From Ampullaceana balthica (taxonomy: Eukaryota > Mollusca > Gastropoda > Lymnaeidae): a stretch of DNA of 64,000 nt. This document shows positions 23,806 through 36,870 of the stretch, piece by piece. The notes beneath the pieces are model-generated. The model made no database searches, was not told the DNA's origin, and saw only the letters and a program-made list of their open reading frames with translations. Positions within the stretch are counted from its first letter, which is position 1. Each line of letters begins with the position of its first letter. The stretch covers positions 1,179,001 through 1,243,000 of the forward strand of contig CALYLW010000039.1 of assembly GCA_944989445.1 (NCBI GenBank). The letters are read 5' to 3'. The position numbers were made by a program, and so were the translations under genes.

Positions 23806-25297
23806 CAACAGTTTGGCTACCGTTGGACTAGGCAATGTAGAGCAGCAGTTTGGCTACCGTTGGACTAGGCAATGTAGAGCAACAGTTTGGCTACCGTTGG
23901 ACTAGGCAATGTAGAGCAACAGTTTGGCTACCGTTGGACTAGGCAATGTAGAGCAACAGTTTGGCTACCGTTGGACTAGGCAATGTAGAGCAACAGTTTG
24001 GCTACCGTTGGACTAGGCAATGTAGAGCAACAGTTTGGCTACCGTTGGACTAGGCAATGTAGAGCAGCAGTTTGGCTACCGTTGGACTAGGCAATGTAGA
24101 GCAGCAGTTTGGCTACCGTTGGACTAGGCAATGTAGAGCAACAGTTTGGCTACCGTTGGACTAGGCAATGTAGAGCAGCAGTTTGGCTACCGTTGGACTA
24201 GGCAATGTAGAGCAACAGTTTGGCTACCGTTGGACTAGGCAATGTAGAGCAACAGTTTGGCTACCGTTGGACTAGGCAATGTAGAGCAGCAGTTTGGCTA
24301 CCGTTGGACTAGGCAATATAGAGCAACAGTTTGGCTACGGTTGGACTAGGCAATGTAGAGCAACAGTTTGGCTACCGTTGGACTAGGCAATGTAGAGCAA
24401 CAGTTTGGCTACCGTTGGACTAGGCAATGTAGAGCAACAGTTTGGCTACCGTTGGACTAGGCAATGTAGAGCAGCAGTTTGGCTACCGTTGGACTAGGCA
24501 ATGTAGAGCAACAGTTTGGCTACCGTTGGACTAGGCAATGTAGAGAAACAGTTTGGCTACCGTTGGACTAGGCAATGTAGAGCAGCAGTTTGGCTACCGT
24601 TGGACTAGGCAATGTAGAGCAACAGTTTGGCTACTGTTGGACTAGGCAATGTAGAGAAACAGTTTGGCTACCGTTGGACTAGGCAATGTAGAGCAGCAGT
24701 TTGGCTACCGTTGGACTAGGCAATGTAGAGCAACAGTTTGGCTACCGTTGGACTAGGCAATGTAGAGCAGCAGTTTGGCTACCGTTGGACTAGGCAATGT
24801 AGAGCAGCAATTTGGCTACCGTTAGACTAGGCAATGTAGAGCAGCAGTTTGGCTACCGTTGGACTAGGCAATGTAGAGCAACAGTTTGGCTACCGTTGGA
24901 CTAGGCAATGTAGAGCAGCAGTTTGACTACCGTTGGACTAGGCAATGTAGAGCAACAGTTTGGCTACCGTTGAACTAGGCAATGTAGAGCAACAGTTTGG
25001 CTACCGTTGGACTAGGCAATGTAGAGCAACAGTTTGGCTACCGTTGGACTAGACAATGTAGAGCAACAGTTTGGCTACCGTTGGACTAGGCAATATAGAG
25101 CAGCAGTTTGTCTACCGTTGGACTAGGCAATGTAGAGCAACAGTTTGGCTACCGTTGGACTAGGCAATGTAGAGCAACAGTTTGGCTACCGTTGGACTAG
25201 GCAATGTAGAGCAGCAGTTTGGCTACCGTTGGACTAGGCAATGTAGAGCAACAGTTTGGCTACCGTTGGACTAGGCAATGTAGAGCAGCAGTTTGGC
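23806..25297 (+). repeat. 37-bp minisatellite, about 40 copies
   Basis: Tandem array of CAGTTTGGCTACCGTTGGAC followed by TAGGCAATGTAGAGCAA. Nearly all variation is at one position (GCAACAG or GCAGCAG), with rare AAACAG and a few single-base changes. Copies are otherwise almost identical. The length of 37 is not a multiple of three, so it is not coding. It is flanked by AT-rich unique sequence. Confidence 0.97.
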
Positions 25298-25577
25298 CTG
25301 ATTCCAAAAAATATATTAAATTATATTTTTATGTTACCCCCATAAAGGAGCGATTTCAATGGAAATTTATATGGTCCCAAAGAGCGTTAATTACCCACAA
25401 GAGTTCCATTTTTACCCCAAATGGGAAGTTTTACCCCTGTTTGCAAAATCCCCGGTGTATAGCCATGTATTGTATATGTATCACTTAAGCTAACAGGCAC
25501 AGCAACTGCCATCGTTTCAATCGTGTCAATCATTAGTTAGGCTCATTGGAAATCAATATAGCTGGCTCGCTCATTCA

Positions 25578-25645
<68 letters not shown>

Positions 25646-26869
25646 CTCCTTCTTCTCTTCCACACCTCCCTTTCTATTTGGCATTCACTGTTTTTGGAGT
25701 TTTTCAATTTATGTTACATCAGTTGCCTTGTAAGGGTGGTGTGATATGGTTTGTTGGATGTTTTTTTGTTTTAAATAAACGTTTCTCTGTTCAGTGTTTA
25801 CAAATTATTTATATTAATATCCCGATGATAGCTCGTTTAAATGCCTTTTGTAATTTTCAATGCCGGATTTACGTACAAGCTATACAGGCTATAACTTAGG
25901 GCCCCCAATTTCTAGGGGTCCCTCCCACCAAAAAATATTTCTCAAAGTGAGCAATTAGCATGCATAGAACTTGTGAAGGGCCCAATAACTCAAATAGCTC
26001 AAGGCCGTATCAAGTCTAAACATGCACTGACAGTCTGGCTGTTCTACTTGTAAGTAATGACGTCATAGGTATGCACAAAGTTCAGATATTGGGAAACAAT
26101 AAATATGGCGATACTGAAACTGAAAGTATGAAACGTAAGGCAAGTCTCTAGAGATAATCAACCAGTGAATAACCATTTTGGATAGAATAACTTTGATCTA
26201 TGATTTGTAATACATGATTATTATTTTTATTATTGTGTGAGGATCAGTTTTAAAGGCCTAATATGGACATTATTTCATTTATTGGACATCAATGAGCCAT
26301 CGGATCAATGAGGTTCTCGGAACTTTGACAAAGTATTTTTAGTTCATGGTCAAGGTCATTTCATTGTGGTGAGATTCATAGATCTCGGTTACATTTTCAA
26401 ACGATACCAAATGTATTCAGATATCATGGCTAGAGGCGATTTAAAAAATAATAATTTTTGACACACCTTATACACTTTTAACTGCATAAAATACATTTCT
26501 AAACTATAAAATATTTATGAAAGAAAAGATAACATCTGTGTTAATGTAGTTGAAAATCTGTATGATTTTGATTGTCATTTACAGAGGTATCGATATTTTC
26601 TCCAATGACAATTTGACGTCATTAAGTTATTTTTAGTTAACTTAAATCTATAAATTCCCTGTCGAACACACAACTTCCTCAGATGACCAATATGCAATAG
26701 CGGTAACGGTCTGTTGAAAAAATAAATAAATAAATTAATTAATTTTAAAAAAATTAATAAAACAAGAAAAAGAAAAAAACAGAAAAAACGAAGAAATATA
26801 ACAAAAATAAATAATAAATAAACAAATACCATTTCGAACTCAACAACTTGTCATCACTTTCGAGGCAAC
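25298..26869. repeat. Intergenic with a CT microsatellite
   Basis: A (CT)n run of about 31 repeats occupies 25579-25642. Around 25862-26000 there is a segment rich in GGGCCC that looks like a transposon end. No gene is supported; an open frame through the CT run is an artefact. Confidence 0.7.
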
Positions 26870-27270
26870 GTAAGTGTCTTATTTCATAATTTATTACATA
26901 GTGTCTTATTTCATAGTGTGTTAATACATAGTGTCTTATTTCATTGTATGTTAAAATATTACATAGTGTCTTATTCATGTGTGTTATTACATATGGTCTT
27001 ATTTCATAGTATGTTATTATAAAGTGTCTTATTTCATGGTATGTTATTATAAAGTGTCTTATTACATAGTGTCTTATTTCAGAGTGTCTTATTTGACTAT
27101 GTCTTATTTTATAATGTCCTTTTAATACACTTTATTTTTCACAGTGTCTTATTTCATAGTGTTTTTTTCATAGTGTCTTTACAGTGTCATATTCCATAGT
27201 GCTTTATTTCATAGAGTCTTCAAAGAGTCTTATTTCAATGCGTTTTATTTCATAGTATCTTATTTCATAG
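26870..27270. repeat. Degenerate short tandem repeat
   Basis: About 20 irregular copies of a 15-17-base unit close to CATAGTGTCTTATTT, with indels and decay. It ends where a sequence resembling a hAT terminus (CAGCGGCGTAGCG, 27273) begins. Confidence 0.8.
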
Positions 27271-28170
27271 TCAGCGGCGTAGCGTGGGTATATGCCGCCA
27301 GGGCCAGAATCCAATTTTGCCGGCCCCCACTCCCCGAAAAAAATTGTTGACGCTATAAAGTAAAGATTGTTTTATTAAAAGTAATAATAAGGACAACATT
27401 TTTATGTAAGAAATAAAAAAAATAAAAAATAAAATCTCGAATGAATATTTTAACGCAATTTCACAACAAGACAATTTCCGATTTTTTATCAAGGGAAATC
27501 ATTCTAGATTACAATAAAAGTCGATTCAAATACGTAATTCTGAAACTAGACACAATATGACGTCATATCCCCTCACGCTACATCACACCAAGAATGTGTC
27601 CATATAATTATAATGCAACAATATAACATAAGCATTCACAAAGCGGAAAAACCTCATTAACTATCATTCTAGATTACATTAAAAGTGATTTCAAATCTAT
27701 AATTTTGAAACTAAACAAAACAAATGCTTTCAAAAATTGCTTCTAAAAATACGAAAGCCAAATAAAGTCATAACCGCGTCATCTTCCTGCTCCAACATTG
27801 TTCTAAATATTATTAGCTATTGTTTGACATTTGTTTCACCCCGATAGCTGTTATGGTTGTCAAGAAATAGACAAAATATTGATATTTTTACGGGGTTTTA
27901 TTTTTGGATTTTCCAGGAAATCCAGTAAACCTTTTCTGTATTATTAGCCCGTTGCACATCCTTGGGACCTCCTTAGCATATTTGCAAAAGACCCGAACCC
28001 TCTATCTGGTATGGTTCAGGAGGAGTTCCATTGTCAAGGGTTGACAGACATTTCGAATCTATAAAAGCAATTTTTCCAAGGGAAATTTGCGTAAAAATTC
28101 ATTTATTGAATACAATTGAATTTTCTGCTTTTTACTCAAGGCACAATGTTTCATGTATCAATGTTTTTAG
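27271..28170. other. No gene; possible solo hAT end at the left
   Basis: CAGCGGCGTAGCGTGGG at 27273 is like the CAGTGGCGTAGCTAG ends elsewhere in the window, but no inverted partner was found. The rest is AT-rich. Confidence 0.35.
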
Positions 28171-29806
28171 TAAGGAAAGAGCCGGATATCCGGACCGGTT
28201 ATCGGATTCTCGCTATCCGGATTCGGCAAATACTTATGGCAGATCCGGATAGTATCCGGATATCCATGTATTAAAAAAATATTGAAATCAAATTAAATTA
28301 ATATTAATATGTTTTTTAACAAATATTTAAAAAGTAAAGAACAATAATCAGAAATCAGTACATTTAACAAGAATGGATAGTCAGAAAGCATTCAGCAGAG
28401 TGGGGCCGATAAATGATGATAAGCGTTCTCGCTTGTCGTCGAACAAACTTGGATTGGAATGTTATTGTTCTTGAAAAAGAATTTGGGTATGACAAATATT
28501 TAATTTTTCGAAACTTAAGAATTGAGGAAACAAACTACAAATTTAAAGGTAACAAGTACTGCTGTGTACATTGTTACAATTTATTAGTAAGTACTAATTA
28601 GTTACTATTTAATTTACTCATGTCATTAAATTTTTTTCAGTGTTATAACTGATATATTAATTTTATGTTAAAAAATAATTTTATGTTAAAAAATAATTTT
28701 ATGTTAAAAAATAATAATTTCAAGTTTAATTTGTAATTATTAGTTTATAGTTTATACTATAAACTTTATAGTTAAACAGGGGACTTGGAAACTTCGACAG
28801 GCTGAGTGTTGGCTTTCATTTTAACTTCTTTGTCATTGACTAGTACGTTGACAGTAATCAATCATTCAATACTTTCAATTCAGTATTTACATTTAAACAT
28901 TTTACTTATATGATATAAGTTATATCATTGTAATAATTTTATATTCTTTGCTGTCTTTTCCGTTGAACTTTAAATGGCAGTTGCAATTGGGATTTGATTT
29001 GCAAACTTAAAATTAAAAATGTTGCTTGTCACACGTTTTATATCTTATTCAGTCTTATAATTTTAAAACTCTAGTCTATTGTGAATATTATAATTATACA
29101 AAATAAGTTAAGCAACAAATTAAATTATACATTAAATTATTAATATATAACAAAACAAACAAATTGATCATTCAAATACATGCAAAATATAGTAAAACAA
29201 TCGATTTCAATACGAGAAAAAACTTAAGTTAAAAAGTTACAAATATAGATATTACTTTACTACATAAGATAACAAAATAAGTTAACTAACAACATGTTAA
29301 ACTTAAATCGTCTGAATAAAAGAACAGTTTTCATTATGACTCTAGATCACGACTTCTTGTACACCACACTACACACTCAGTACAAACTGTTAGCTTGAAA
29401 CACACTACAAAGTTCGTTGAGCTTCGTTCAAGTTCGTTCATTCAATTCATTGTAATATGTTCATCGTTGACGTTGACAGTGTCACAACGTAGATAGTAGA
29501 TACTCTCCATATGTAGGATAATAAATATTTTAATAAATAGTATTAAATAATACTATTTATTAAAATATATAAATAGTATTATTTAATACTATTTTATTAA
29601 AATATAGTATTAAATAATACTATTTTTATTATTTAATACTATATTTCAATAAAATAGTATTAAATACTAGATATAAAGTAGTAAAGTACACCCTGTTAGC
29701 TCTTACACTTAAATGTGGAGATATCCGGAATCCGGATTCGGCAATTATTACGGCCAAACTATCCGGATCCAGCAAATAGTAAAAATCCATATCCGGCTTA
29801 TCCCTA
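28171..29806. mobile_element. Non-autonomous hAT-like element
   Basis: The ends TAAGGAAAGAGCCGG (left) and, on the minus strand, TAGGGATAAGCCGG (right) are inverted repeats with one indel. The flanks GTTTTTAG and GTTTTCAG match at 7 of 8 bases, fitting a hAT duplication. Subterminal sequence repeats TATCCGGAT many times on both sides. The interior is AT-rich with a palindromic block at 29520-29680. A 62-codon frame at 28413-28601 has two cysteine pairs (CCVHC) but is not enough to call a domain. Confidence 0.75.
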
Positions 29807-29814
29807 GTTTTCAG

Positions 29815-30963
29815 CCAAGCCAAACTTAACAGCCAAAATTAAAATAACAATATATTAGACAATGTTGGTGTATTCTTTATTGATCGTAATTAATTTTTCA
29901 TTAACTTAATTTTAGAGAAGCTATTTTAAGGATTTGCATTACTTAAAACTTAAAACAGTTTTAAGGATTATTCGATAGCAAAAATGTTCTCTCTCGTACT
30001 TTGACTGGAAGATTCGATTAAAAGCATGAGGTCTCAACATCAAGTTGTATCAAATGACAAAGCTTCTTTTAGTACTCTTTAGTTTCTCTGTTAGCAGTCT
30101 CTGTTAAGCATTTTTCTAGCAATATGCATTTGTAAATAATTTCGGGCATCTTTGACATAACTTAGAAAATAAAAAAGATTTTATTGTGACTAGCAAAGTT
30201 CATGAGTCTGTTGGTGTGATGAGCTTTCTCTGCCTCTGTCAATTCTTCTATAGCTTTCGAAATAACCTCAAAATGGCTTCATGGTATATTCACTATTTTG
30301 TATCATGAAGTCTGTTTAATGGCTTGCTTGTAGAGGTAATCAGATATTCCAAACGGTGCATGAACAAGTATGCTTAACAAAATCCTAGTGTACTAAAATA
30401 GTTAGAGAGTTTGCTTCAGTTGGAGTATCATGTAAACCAATTAGTTTTAATGAACTGAATGAGATTTGACATTGAGATTTTATGTTTTTGCTTCTTTATT
30501 AAACTCCTGCATACTTTCCAGCCATGAAGATGTATTAACATACGTTGGACCTCTCCAGGCCATTATTTGAAGAACATCAATTTAAAAAGAAATCATTTCA
30601 GAATTGTCGTAGCAGATTCACTTTTGCTTCTTTGAAATCTTTCAACGATTCTACAAAGTCTATTTTTATTTTTATTTGTACCCATTACATATCACACGAC
30701 TTGACTTGTTTGATGATCATGTGAACTATAATCGACCTCATATCTCCTAAAATTGCTATGAGCTAAATTTGAATTTAGATGACAAGTTTGTTACCTTTTC
30801 CTCACGATATTCTCGGAGTGCTTGAATGTACTTTGCAAGCAAATGCATCGGGTCCAGAATATTGCCTTTATTTTCAACAGTATTGTCCTCTCTGTGAACT
30901 TAAAGAAACCACATTCAATTTTTCGAGGATTTCGTAGGTTGAAACAGTCTAACAATAATTACT
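29815..30963 (-). pseudogene. Possible decayed hAT transposase
   Basis: On the minus strand 30895-30775 encodes VENKGNILDPMHLLAKYIQA and LREYREEKVTNLSSKF, reminiscent of helical segments in hAT-derived proteins, followed by stops. The rest of the region has no open frame. The assignment is tentative. Confidence 0.3.
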
Positions 30964-31773
30964 CAGTAGCGTAGCTAGAGGGGGTGGTGGGGGAGGTCCA
31001 ACCGGGCGGCACACACTTAGAGGGCGGCATTTATGGGCATTTGAAAAGTAAAGCCATTTCCGACAATCGTCCTTTTTCTTTTGAAGGTGGAAAACCAAAA
31101 TGAAACAAAATTATTCTTAATTTCGAGTCTTAATTAAAGGATTCGTACAGAATTTCTTTAATTACATAATGGGTGTTATAACTAACGCACAACCGTTCAA
31201 AAAATTTTAATTGCTAAAAAAGGTAGTGATTTGTATGGAAAATTAAGCGGTTTACGTCACAGATTACGCTTTTATAATAGTACTCTACACACAAAAAAAC
31301 ATCACCGCTGGGCCGAATAATATATGCTATTAATATCGCCATGACAGTTTTTGCGTGGAATTTCGATATTCGCGGAAAGATGCGCTAACAACTATCTACA
31401 TGGCATGGTGGTTCAAATATTGTGTTAAACTTGCAAATAGTAATTTATATTACTGTTTCATTTTTCACAAAATTATTGTAAGGGAACTTATTAAAAAAAA
31501 TATGTATTTTTGTTTTTATTGCATTAAAGTTGCACACATAATTTGTGTTTTTCATTAAAATATGGTTATTCATTAAAAATTTTACGCCTATCCAATTAAA
31601 GTAATGTGTAAATAATATGAATTAGTCTATTTGATGAACATTTATTAAGATTTACGACAAGAACATGAAAATATTCAAATTATCCTTTAATACACACCAC
31701 AATAGAATAATTCTTTTCGAAAAATACATACTTTAAAATTTCAGGCGTCTGGAAAAAATTGACATCCGAAGAA

Positions 31774-32382
31774 GTTATGAAAAAATCAAACAAAACCTTA
31801 GGCTTTATAAAAAGGAACTTTAACAAATGTAATAGAGATATAAAACTAAAATGCTACCTCACTTTGGTGAGACCTGCACTAGAATATGCATCTTCTGTAT
31901 GGGACCCATCCACCAAAGAAAACATTGATAAACTAGAACAAATTCAAAAAAGAGCTGCCAGATTCATTACTGGAGAATATTCGAAACTGACAAGAGTAAC
32001 ACCATTAGTTAAATCATTAAACCTTGAAACACTAGAGGATAGAAGAATCAAGAGCAAAGTAGTAATCATACATAAAGCAATTAATTCTAATTTAGAAATA
32101 CAACACAAAGATAACTTAATACAACCCTCAGATAGACATAAGGATAAAAACACCTTTCTTATTCCGTATGCAAGAACAAACACATACAAGTTTTCCTTCT
32201 TCCCGTCCGGAATTAGGGCGTGGAATGGGTTGCCTGAAGAATCCAGGAAAACCAACACTTTATCAACATTTAAAACTCTAATAAAAATGCAGGACTAAAC
32301 ACAAACCATAGATAAGCGTAGGACGCAATAATCTTCTGTATAGAAGGAGCGTCTGTAAACAGATAAGATAAGATAAGATAAG
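31774..32382 (+). mobile_element. LINE 3' fragment nested in hAT copy 2
   Basis: An open frame of about 175 codons (ending 32298) encodes the C-terminal region of a non-LTR reverse transcriptase: LTLVRPALEYASSVWDP, KLEQIQKRAARFI, then FFPSGIRAWNGLPEE. It ends in a GATAAGATAAGATAAG tail. It is 5'-truncated, since the catalytic domain is missing. The first codons of the open frame (31759-31773) belong to the hAT host, so the open frame is a chimera. It is the best-preserved of three related tails in the window. Confidence 0.88.
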
Positions 32383-33718
32383 TAACTAGTAAAACGAGAT
32401 CAGATGCTGAAATTTTAATTAGTTCAATGCAATCTTTTTCTTGTCTATATTATCTCAATTTATGGGAACCGGTCAATTTTTTTAAATTAATGCAAAATCG
32501 TTTCATGGAACAAAGAGATGTGCTTATACAGTACGCTCTTATATAGAATTGGAGATATCATCTGAACACCCAGTTAGAAGGAGAAAAAATATGATCGGGG
32601 AAAATTAAGAAGACGTGGTTCTATCTTTAGAGCAATAAGTACAACGAGAAATGTTTTTATCCATGAATGGAATTATAAAGAAAAGAAAATAACGCGTTGA
32701 TGAGTTGCATGTCCTTGCAAGAAAATATTCATGTATAATACCTACTAAATGAAGAATTTGAACATCAAATAAATTTATTTATTGACAATGAAAAGAACAA
32801 TTCAGAATTGAAAAATCAAGGATCCAGATTTTTATGGCTGTACACAGGGACGGTCTTAGCAATCTTGGGGCCCAATGTGGCTTAGTATGAGAAAAGGATT
32901 GCGCGGGGCCCAGTTTGGGTAAGGATAAGGTATTAATAAGGATAATAAATGAAAATTAAGATAGGTGTGACCTTTGAAAGCATGGGGCCCACTGCGGCCG
33001 CATAGGTTCAGTGGCTTAAGACCAGAGGTGGCTGTACCTACACTACAAGAAGAGGCATTATGTTAGAAAAACGGGGGAAAAGGCCCCCTTGAAATATTAA
33101 AATATATTCAACAGTATAGATTGGAAAATTATGTACCCAACATTATAATTTTGCTAAGAATTTTTTCAAAAATTGCTATCAGTTTATCCAGTTGTTAAAG
33201 GAGTTTCTCCAAAAGGAAGTTGATAAAAATTATCTTCGCTCCACAATGAGTGATTTAAGACTACAAAATCTAGCAATATTGTCCATAGAAAAAGATATTA
33301 CAAATAATTTAAAATTTGATAGCATAAAACACGATTTTTCTACTATGATAGTTAGGTAAATAAATGTATAAATATGTTTACATACTAATGTATACAATTT
33401 CTTTATTTATTTTTTAAAAAAATATATATATAATAAAAGCATATTAATTGGTAATTGTTTAGAGTGTAAATTTGGATTATGTTTTGTCTCATTTGGTGGG
33501 ACGGGGGGGGGGACCTGCGACCTCAATAGCTTTCTTTTTGGACTTTAAAAAAGTATCTTGTATCTTTATAAATATATCATCTAATACAGCCTCTTTTTTT
33601 ACTGCTTATATAAATAGGGCATGCAATTGTAAAAATGTTCCTCGCCTTTACTTCGTTTCAATTACAATTATTTATTCATGTTTATTAATTATAAAAAAAA
33701 ATTATATGATTGACTTAA

Positions 33719-34076
33719 GGGGCCGTCCATAAATGACGTCACGAGATTTTGGCTGATTTTTCACACCTCCGTCACATATCGTCACAAAAACTTAGACCCA
33801 TTCTTTAGTATGACGTCACAACCTTCTCCCCCCCACCCCTACCAAAAAATTGCCGTATTTTCTATTTGAAAATGACCATATTTCAAATCATTTTTTTATT
33901 TGTCATTTAAATATGTTTTTTAGTGTAAGGCTGCACTCTAATATCGTGAAGCCATGTAAAACGTCATTAAATAAAGTGTCGGTAATCATATATTTAAAAT
34001 AGCGGGTTTTGATGTGACGTCAAATGTTTGACTCCACTCTCCCCCCATGTACGTGACGTCATTTATGGACGGCCCC
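33719..34076. mobile_element. MITE with TAA duplication, nested in hAT copy 2
   Basis: Orthologous insertion to that at 19840-20217: the same inverted ends (GGGGCCGTCCATAAATGACG) and the same flanking TAA (33716-33718 and 34077-34079). Confidence 0.8.
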
Positions 34077-34260
34077 TAAAAGGGCGGCAAATTGGAGACC
34101 TCCCCGGGTGGCAAACATTCTAGCTACACCACTGTAATTACTCGCAACTTTGTTTTATTTTCATTTACAACAACTTATTGTAATTCTTTGTCAATTCATT
34201 TTTCATCCGATTTCTGTTTCTTTCCAATTACAAAAAAATTTGCAGTATTGAGTACTAGAT

Positions 34261-36373
34261 TAGTGGTTCTCAACCTTTTTAGATTCAAGGACCACTTGAA
34301 GAATATGTGTTATAGCCACGGATCACTACTGAAAACTGTACTATTGCCGTGATGTAAATGTATATATAATTATAATGTATACTTGTTAGTTAGTTAAACT
34401 TGTATAATATGCTACGATTTGCGTGCTCCAAAAACAATATTGAATGAAAACAGATTGTAAGGGCTTTCTTTTGTAACGAACAAATTTCACTTACACCAGT
34501 CTTTTAGTCTTATTCAATTCTTATTGCTTACCCTATTATAAAAAAGTTAAAGTCAAACAGTAGTTAGTATTAGAAAGACTGCAATATTAGTAATATTAGT
34601 ATATATAGTGCCAGCCTTGAGCTTGTACATTTCAGCACAGCATATCCAAACAAGGAGTAATATTTGAAAGACTCAATCGGTGTTCATCTTCAACATAATT
34701 CGGAAACGATGTTTTGTTTTGATTGTAACCAATGCAGAAAATCCACATTCGCAAATATATGATGTTGCAAAGAGTAGAAGTTTATTTAAAAGCTTTCTGA
34801 CACAGTTCTGAGTACTCATGTGAAGCTTGTACTTGTATCCGAAATTTCATCAAGCTCACTTTATGAAACAATATATTCAAAGTAGTATCGCTAGTGTTTT
34901 GGTGTCAGACAAGGATGTCTACTTTCCCCCATCCTCTTCAACCTCTTCCTTGAAAGGATCATGACAGATGTGCAAGAAGACCATGTCGGAACAGTCAGCA
35001 TCGGAGGGAGAAGTATAACCAACCTACGCTTTGCCGATGACATTGACGACCTAGCTGGTAGCGAGGACGAACTAAAAGAATTCCTCGCAAAGCTAGAGAA
35101 AACAACAAAGGCGTACGGCATGGAATTCAATGCAGAAAAGACCAAGGTCATGGCAAATAGTAAATTCGCAAGTGAGATTCGGATAAACGGGCAAAAACTC
35201 GAAAAAGTCTCCACCTTCAAATATCTAGGGGCCATAATATCCGACGAAGGCTCAAAGACAGAAATTCTTGCCAGAGTAGCCCAAACAATGGCAGCATTGA
35301 GTAAATTAAAGCACATCTGGCAAATTAAGAAGCTCTCCCTCAGAACAAAGATCCGGCTAATGCGCTCTCTGGCAATGTCGGTCTTTTTGTATGGTTGTGA
35401 GTCTTGGAAGCTCACTGCAGACCTCCAAAGAAAAATCAATGCGCTGGAGATGAGATGTTTCAGAAAGATATTGAACATCCCCTACACAGCGCACATCACA
35501 AACGAAGCGGTCCGCAACACAATAAGTACTGTCATTGGTCCCTACGAGGACTTACTCACATCAATTAAAAAGAGGAAATTACGATGGTACGGACATGTGA
35601 CAAGAAGTGGAAGTCTCGCAAAAACTATATTACAAGGCACAGTCCAGGGAGGAAGGAAAAGAGGCAGACAAAAGAAAAGATGGGAGGACGATATCAAAGA
35701 GTGGACCGGCCTGTCATTCAGCGACTCTCAAAGGGCAGCACAGGACCGGGACAAATGGCGTGTGTTAGTGAGAAGTTCACGATGGTGCCCAAACGACCCA
35801 ACAACGGGTTAAGGGATAGTTCAGTTCAGTTCAGTTCAGATTGAATATGGTCAGAAAAAAAATTGATCAAGTGTGTTTATTGATTTCAGCATTTCTGGTT
35901 ACTTTGTGAATTCGTATAATTGACCGAACATGTCAAATTTACCCTGAAATAAACCTCTTTTCCAAAGATCAATTTTTTCGTAAAAACAAGACACGTTATC
36001 ACAATTAATGTAAATAATTTATTACTATAATAACGGTAATATTAATTTAAGGCTAATTCACTCAAAGTTTTCAAAAAAATATTTCTGAATGTCAATATTA
36101 TAACTCGATTATAGTCTTCTAGAATTTAGTGCGACGTCATGTGATTTCCGGTACAGCATAAAGTATGTAGAGAATCATAACTTATTGTGTTCGGCGCTAT
36201 GCTATAGCCATCGAGTTATTAAAATTAATCAATATATTCAACAAAAAAAAATTAGAACAAACCTATTCGTGTTTCTAATTTAATTTTTTTTAAATTTCAT
36301 GCTTTGCTCACGGACCACCAGGTACACTTCCGCGGACCACTAGTGGTCCATGGAAACAGGTTGAGAACCCCTG
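34261..36373. mobile_element. hAT (Charlie-like) non-autonomous element
   Basis: The left end TAGTGGTTCTCAACC and the complement of the right end, CAGGGGTTCTCAACC, are inverted repeats. The flanks TACTAGAT (34253-34260) and CACTAGAT (36374-36381) match at 7 of 8. Subterminal GGACCACT motifs lie inside both ends. A LINE fragment is nested at 34893-35842. Confidence 0.88.
34893..35842 (+). mobile_element. RTE-like LINE reverse-transcriptase fragment
   Basis: An open frame from about 34893 to the stop at 35810-35812 encodes GVRQGCLLSPILFNLFLERI, then NLRFADDID, which holds the catalytic ADD motif of the palm, then KVSTFKYLGAIIS, and a basic tail (RKRGRQKKRWEDDIKEW). It lacks the endonuclease and fingers, so it is 5'-truncated. 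It ends with a GTTCA repeat tail (35818-35838). The frame is intact over about 305 codons, so the insertion is young compared with the other LINE copies here. Confidence 0.92.
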
Positions 36374-36381
36374 CACTAGAT

Positions 36382-36833
36382 CATGGGTGGCTAGTTTTGG
36401 TTTTATGCGTAAATTTATAATTCCATGAAATAAGATTTAATGCTCATTATTTTTATTATGCTAAAAAATAAAAGATATTAAAAATAAAAAATAATGCTTT
36501 GGAAGAAAAAACAATTTAAGTTGTTCCGACCATTCGATTAGCTCATGTTTCCAATTGATAGAGTATAGAATGTTTTGCTTTTACAACTGGAGAGGCTATC
36601 AAATTTTAAGAATTAAATAAGTTACCACATCAGTGTTACGTCCTCATATTACTTAAATATTTTTCAGTACAGTACCATTAGTATCAGAAGAATTTATATC
36701 CAATAAGGAGTTTGAAGTTTTTACAGTTGAAACGTTTAGATGCTTTAGTATAATTCCTTTATTTCTTTTATTAATTTCTTAATTAGGCTTTTCTTTTATT
36801 TCGAAAAAGCTCAAATGTCTAATGAGATCTAAG
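36382..36833. other. Upstream region of the modular gene
   Basis: AT-rich. No promoter element can be assigned. Confidence 0.35.
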
Positions 36834-36870
36834 ATGGCTGAAGTGATGCAAGACGGAAAGCAAACACAAG
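36834..36870 (+). CDS. Possible first coding exon of the modular gene
   Basis: ATG at 36834 opens MAEVMQDGKQTQ, ending before GTTTTA, a weak donor. Its phase (1) does not match the best acceptor of the next exon (phase 0), so either the donor differs or this is not the true start. Confidence 0.25.

Larger units (their letters stand above)
30964..34134 (+). mobile_element. hAT element, copy 2, with nested LINE and MITE
   Basis: The ends are CAGTAGCGTAGCTAG and the complement of CAGTGGTGTAGCTAG, with a perfect 8-bp duplication, TAATTACT (30956-30963 and 34135-34142). The transposase dimerisation region remains at 33190-33350 (MSDLRLQNLAILSIEKDI, then NNLKFDSI). It shares its full layout with copy 1 but has a LINE insertion at about 31774-32382 in place of copy 1's uninterrupted sequence near 17640. 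Confidence 0.93.

Noticed and set aside
23806..25297. CRISPR-like array
   Set aside because: The repeats are contiguous with no spacers, in a eukaryotic genome.
25546..25899. 117-codon open frame
   Set aside because: It is built on the CT microsatellite, with no domain in the remainder.
34891..35478. 195-codon minus-strand open frame
   Set aside because: It is antisense to the intact LINE frame, which has clear reverse-transcriptase motifs.
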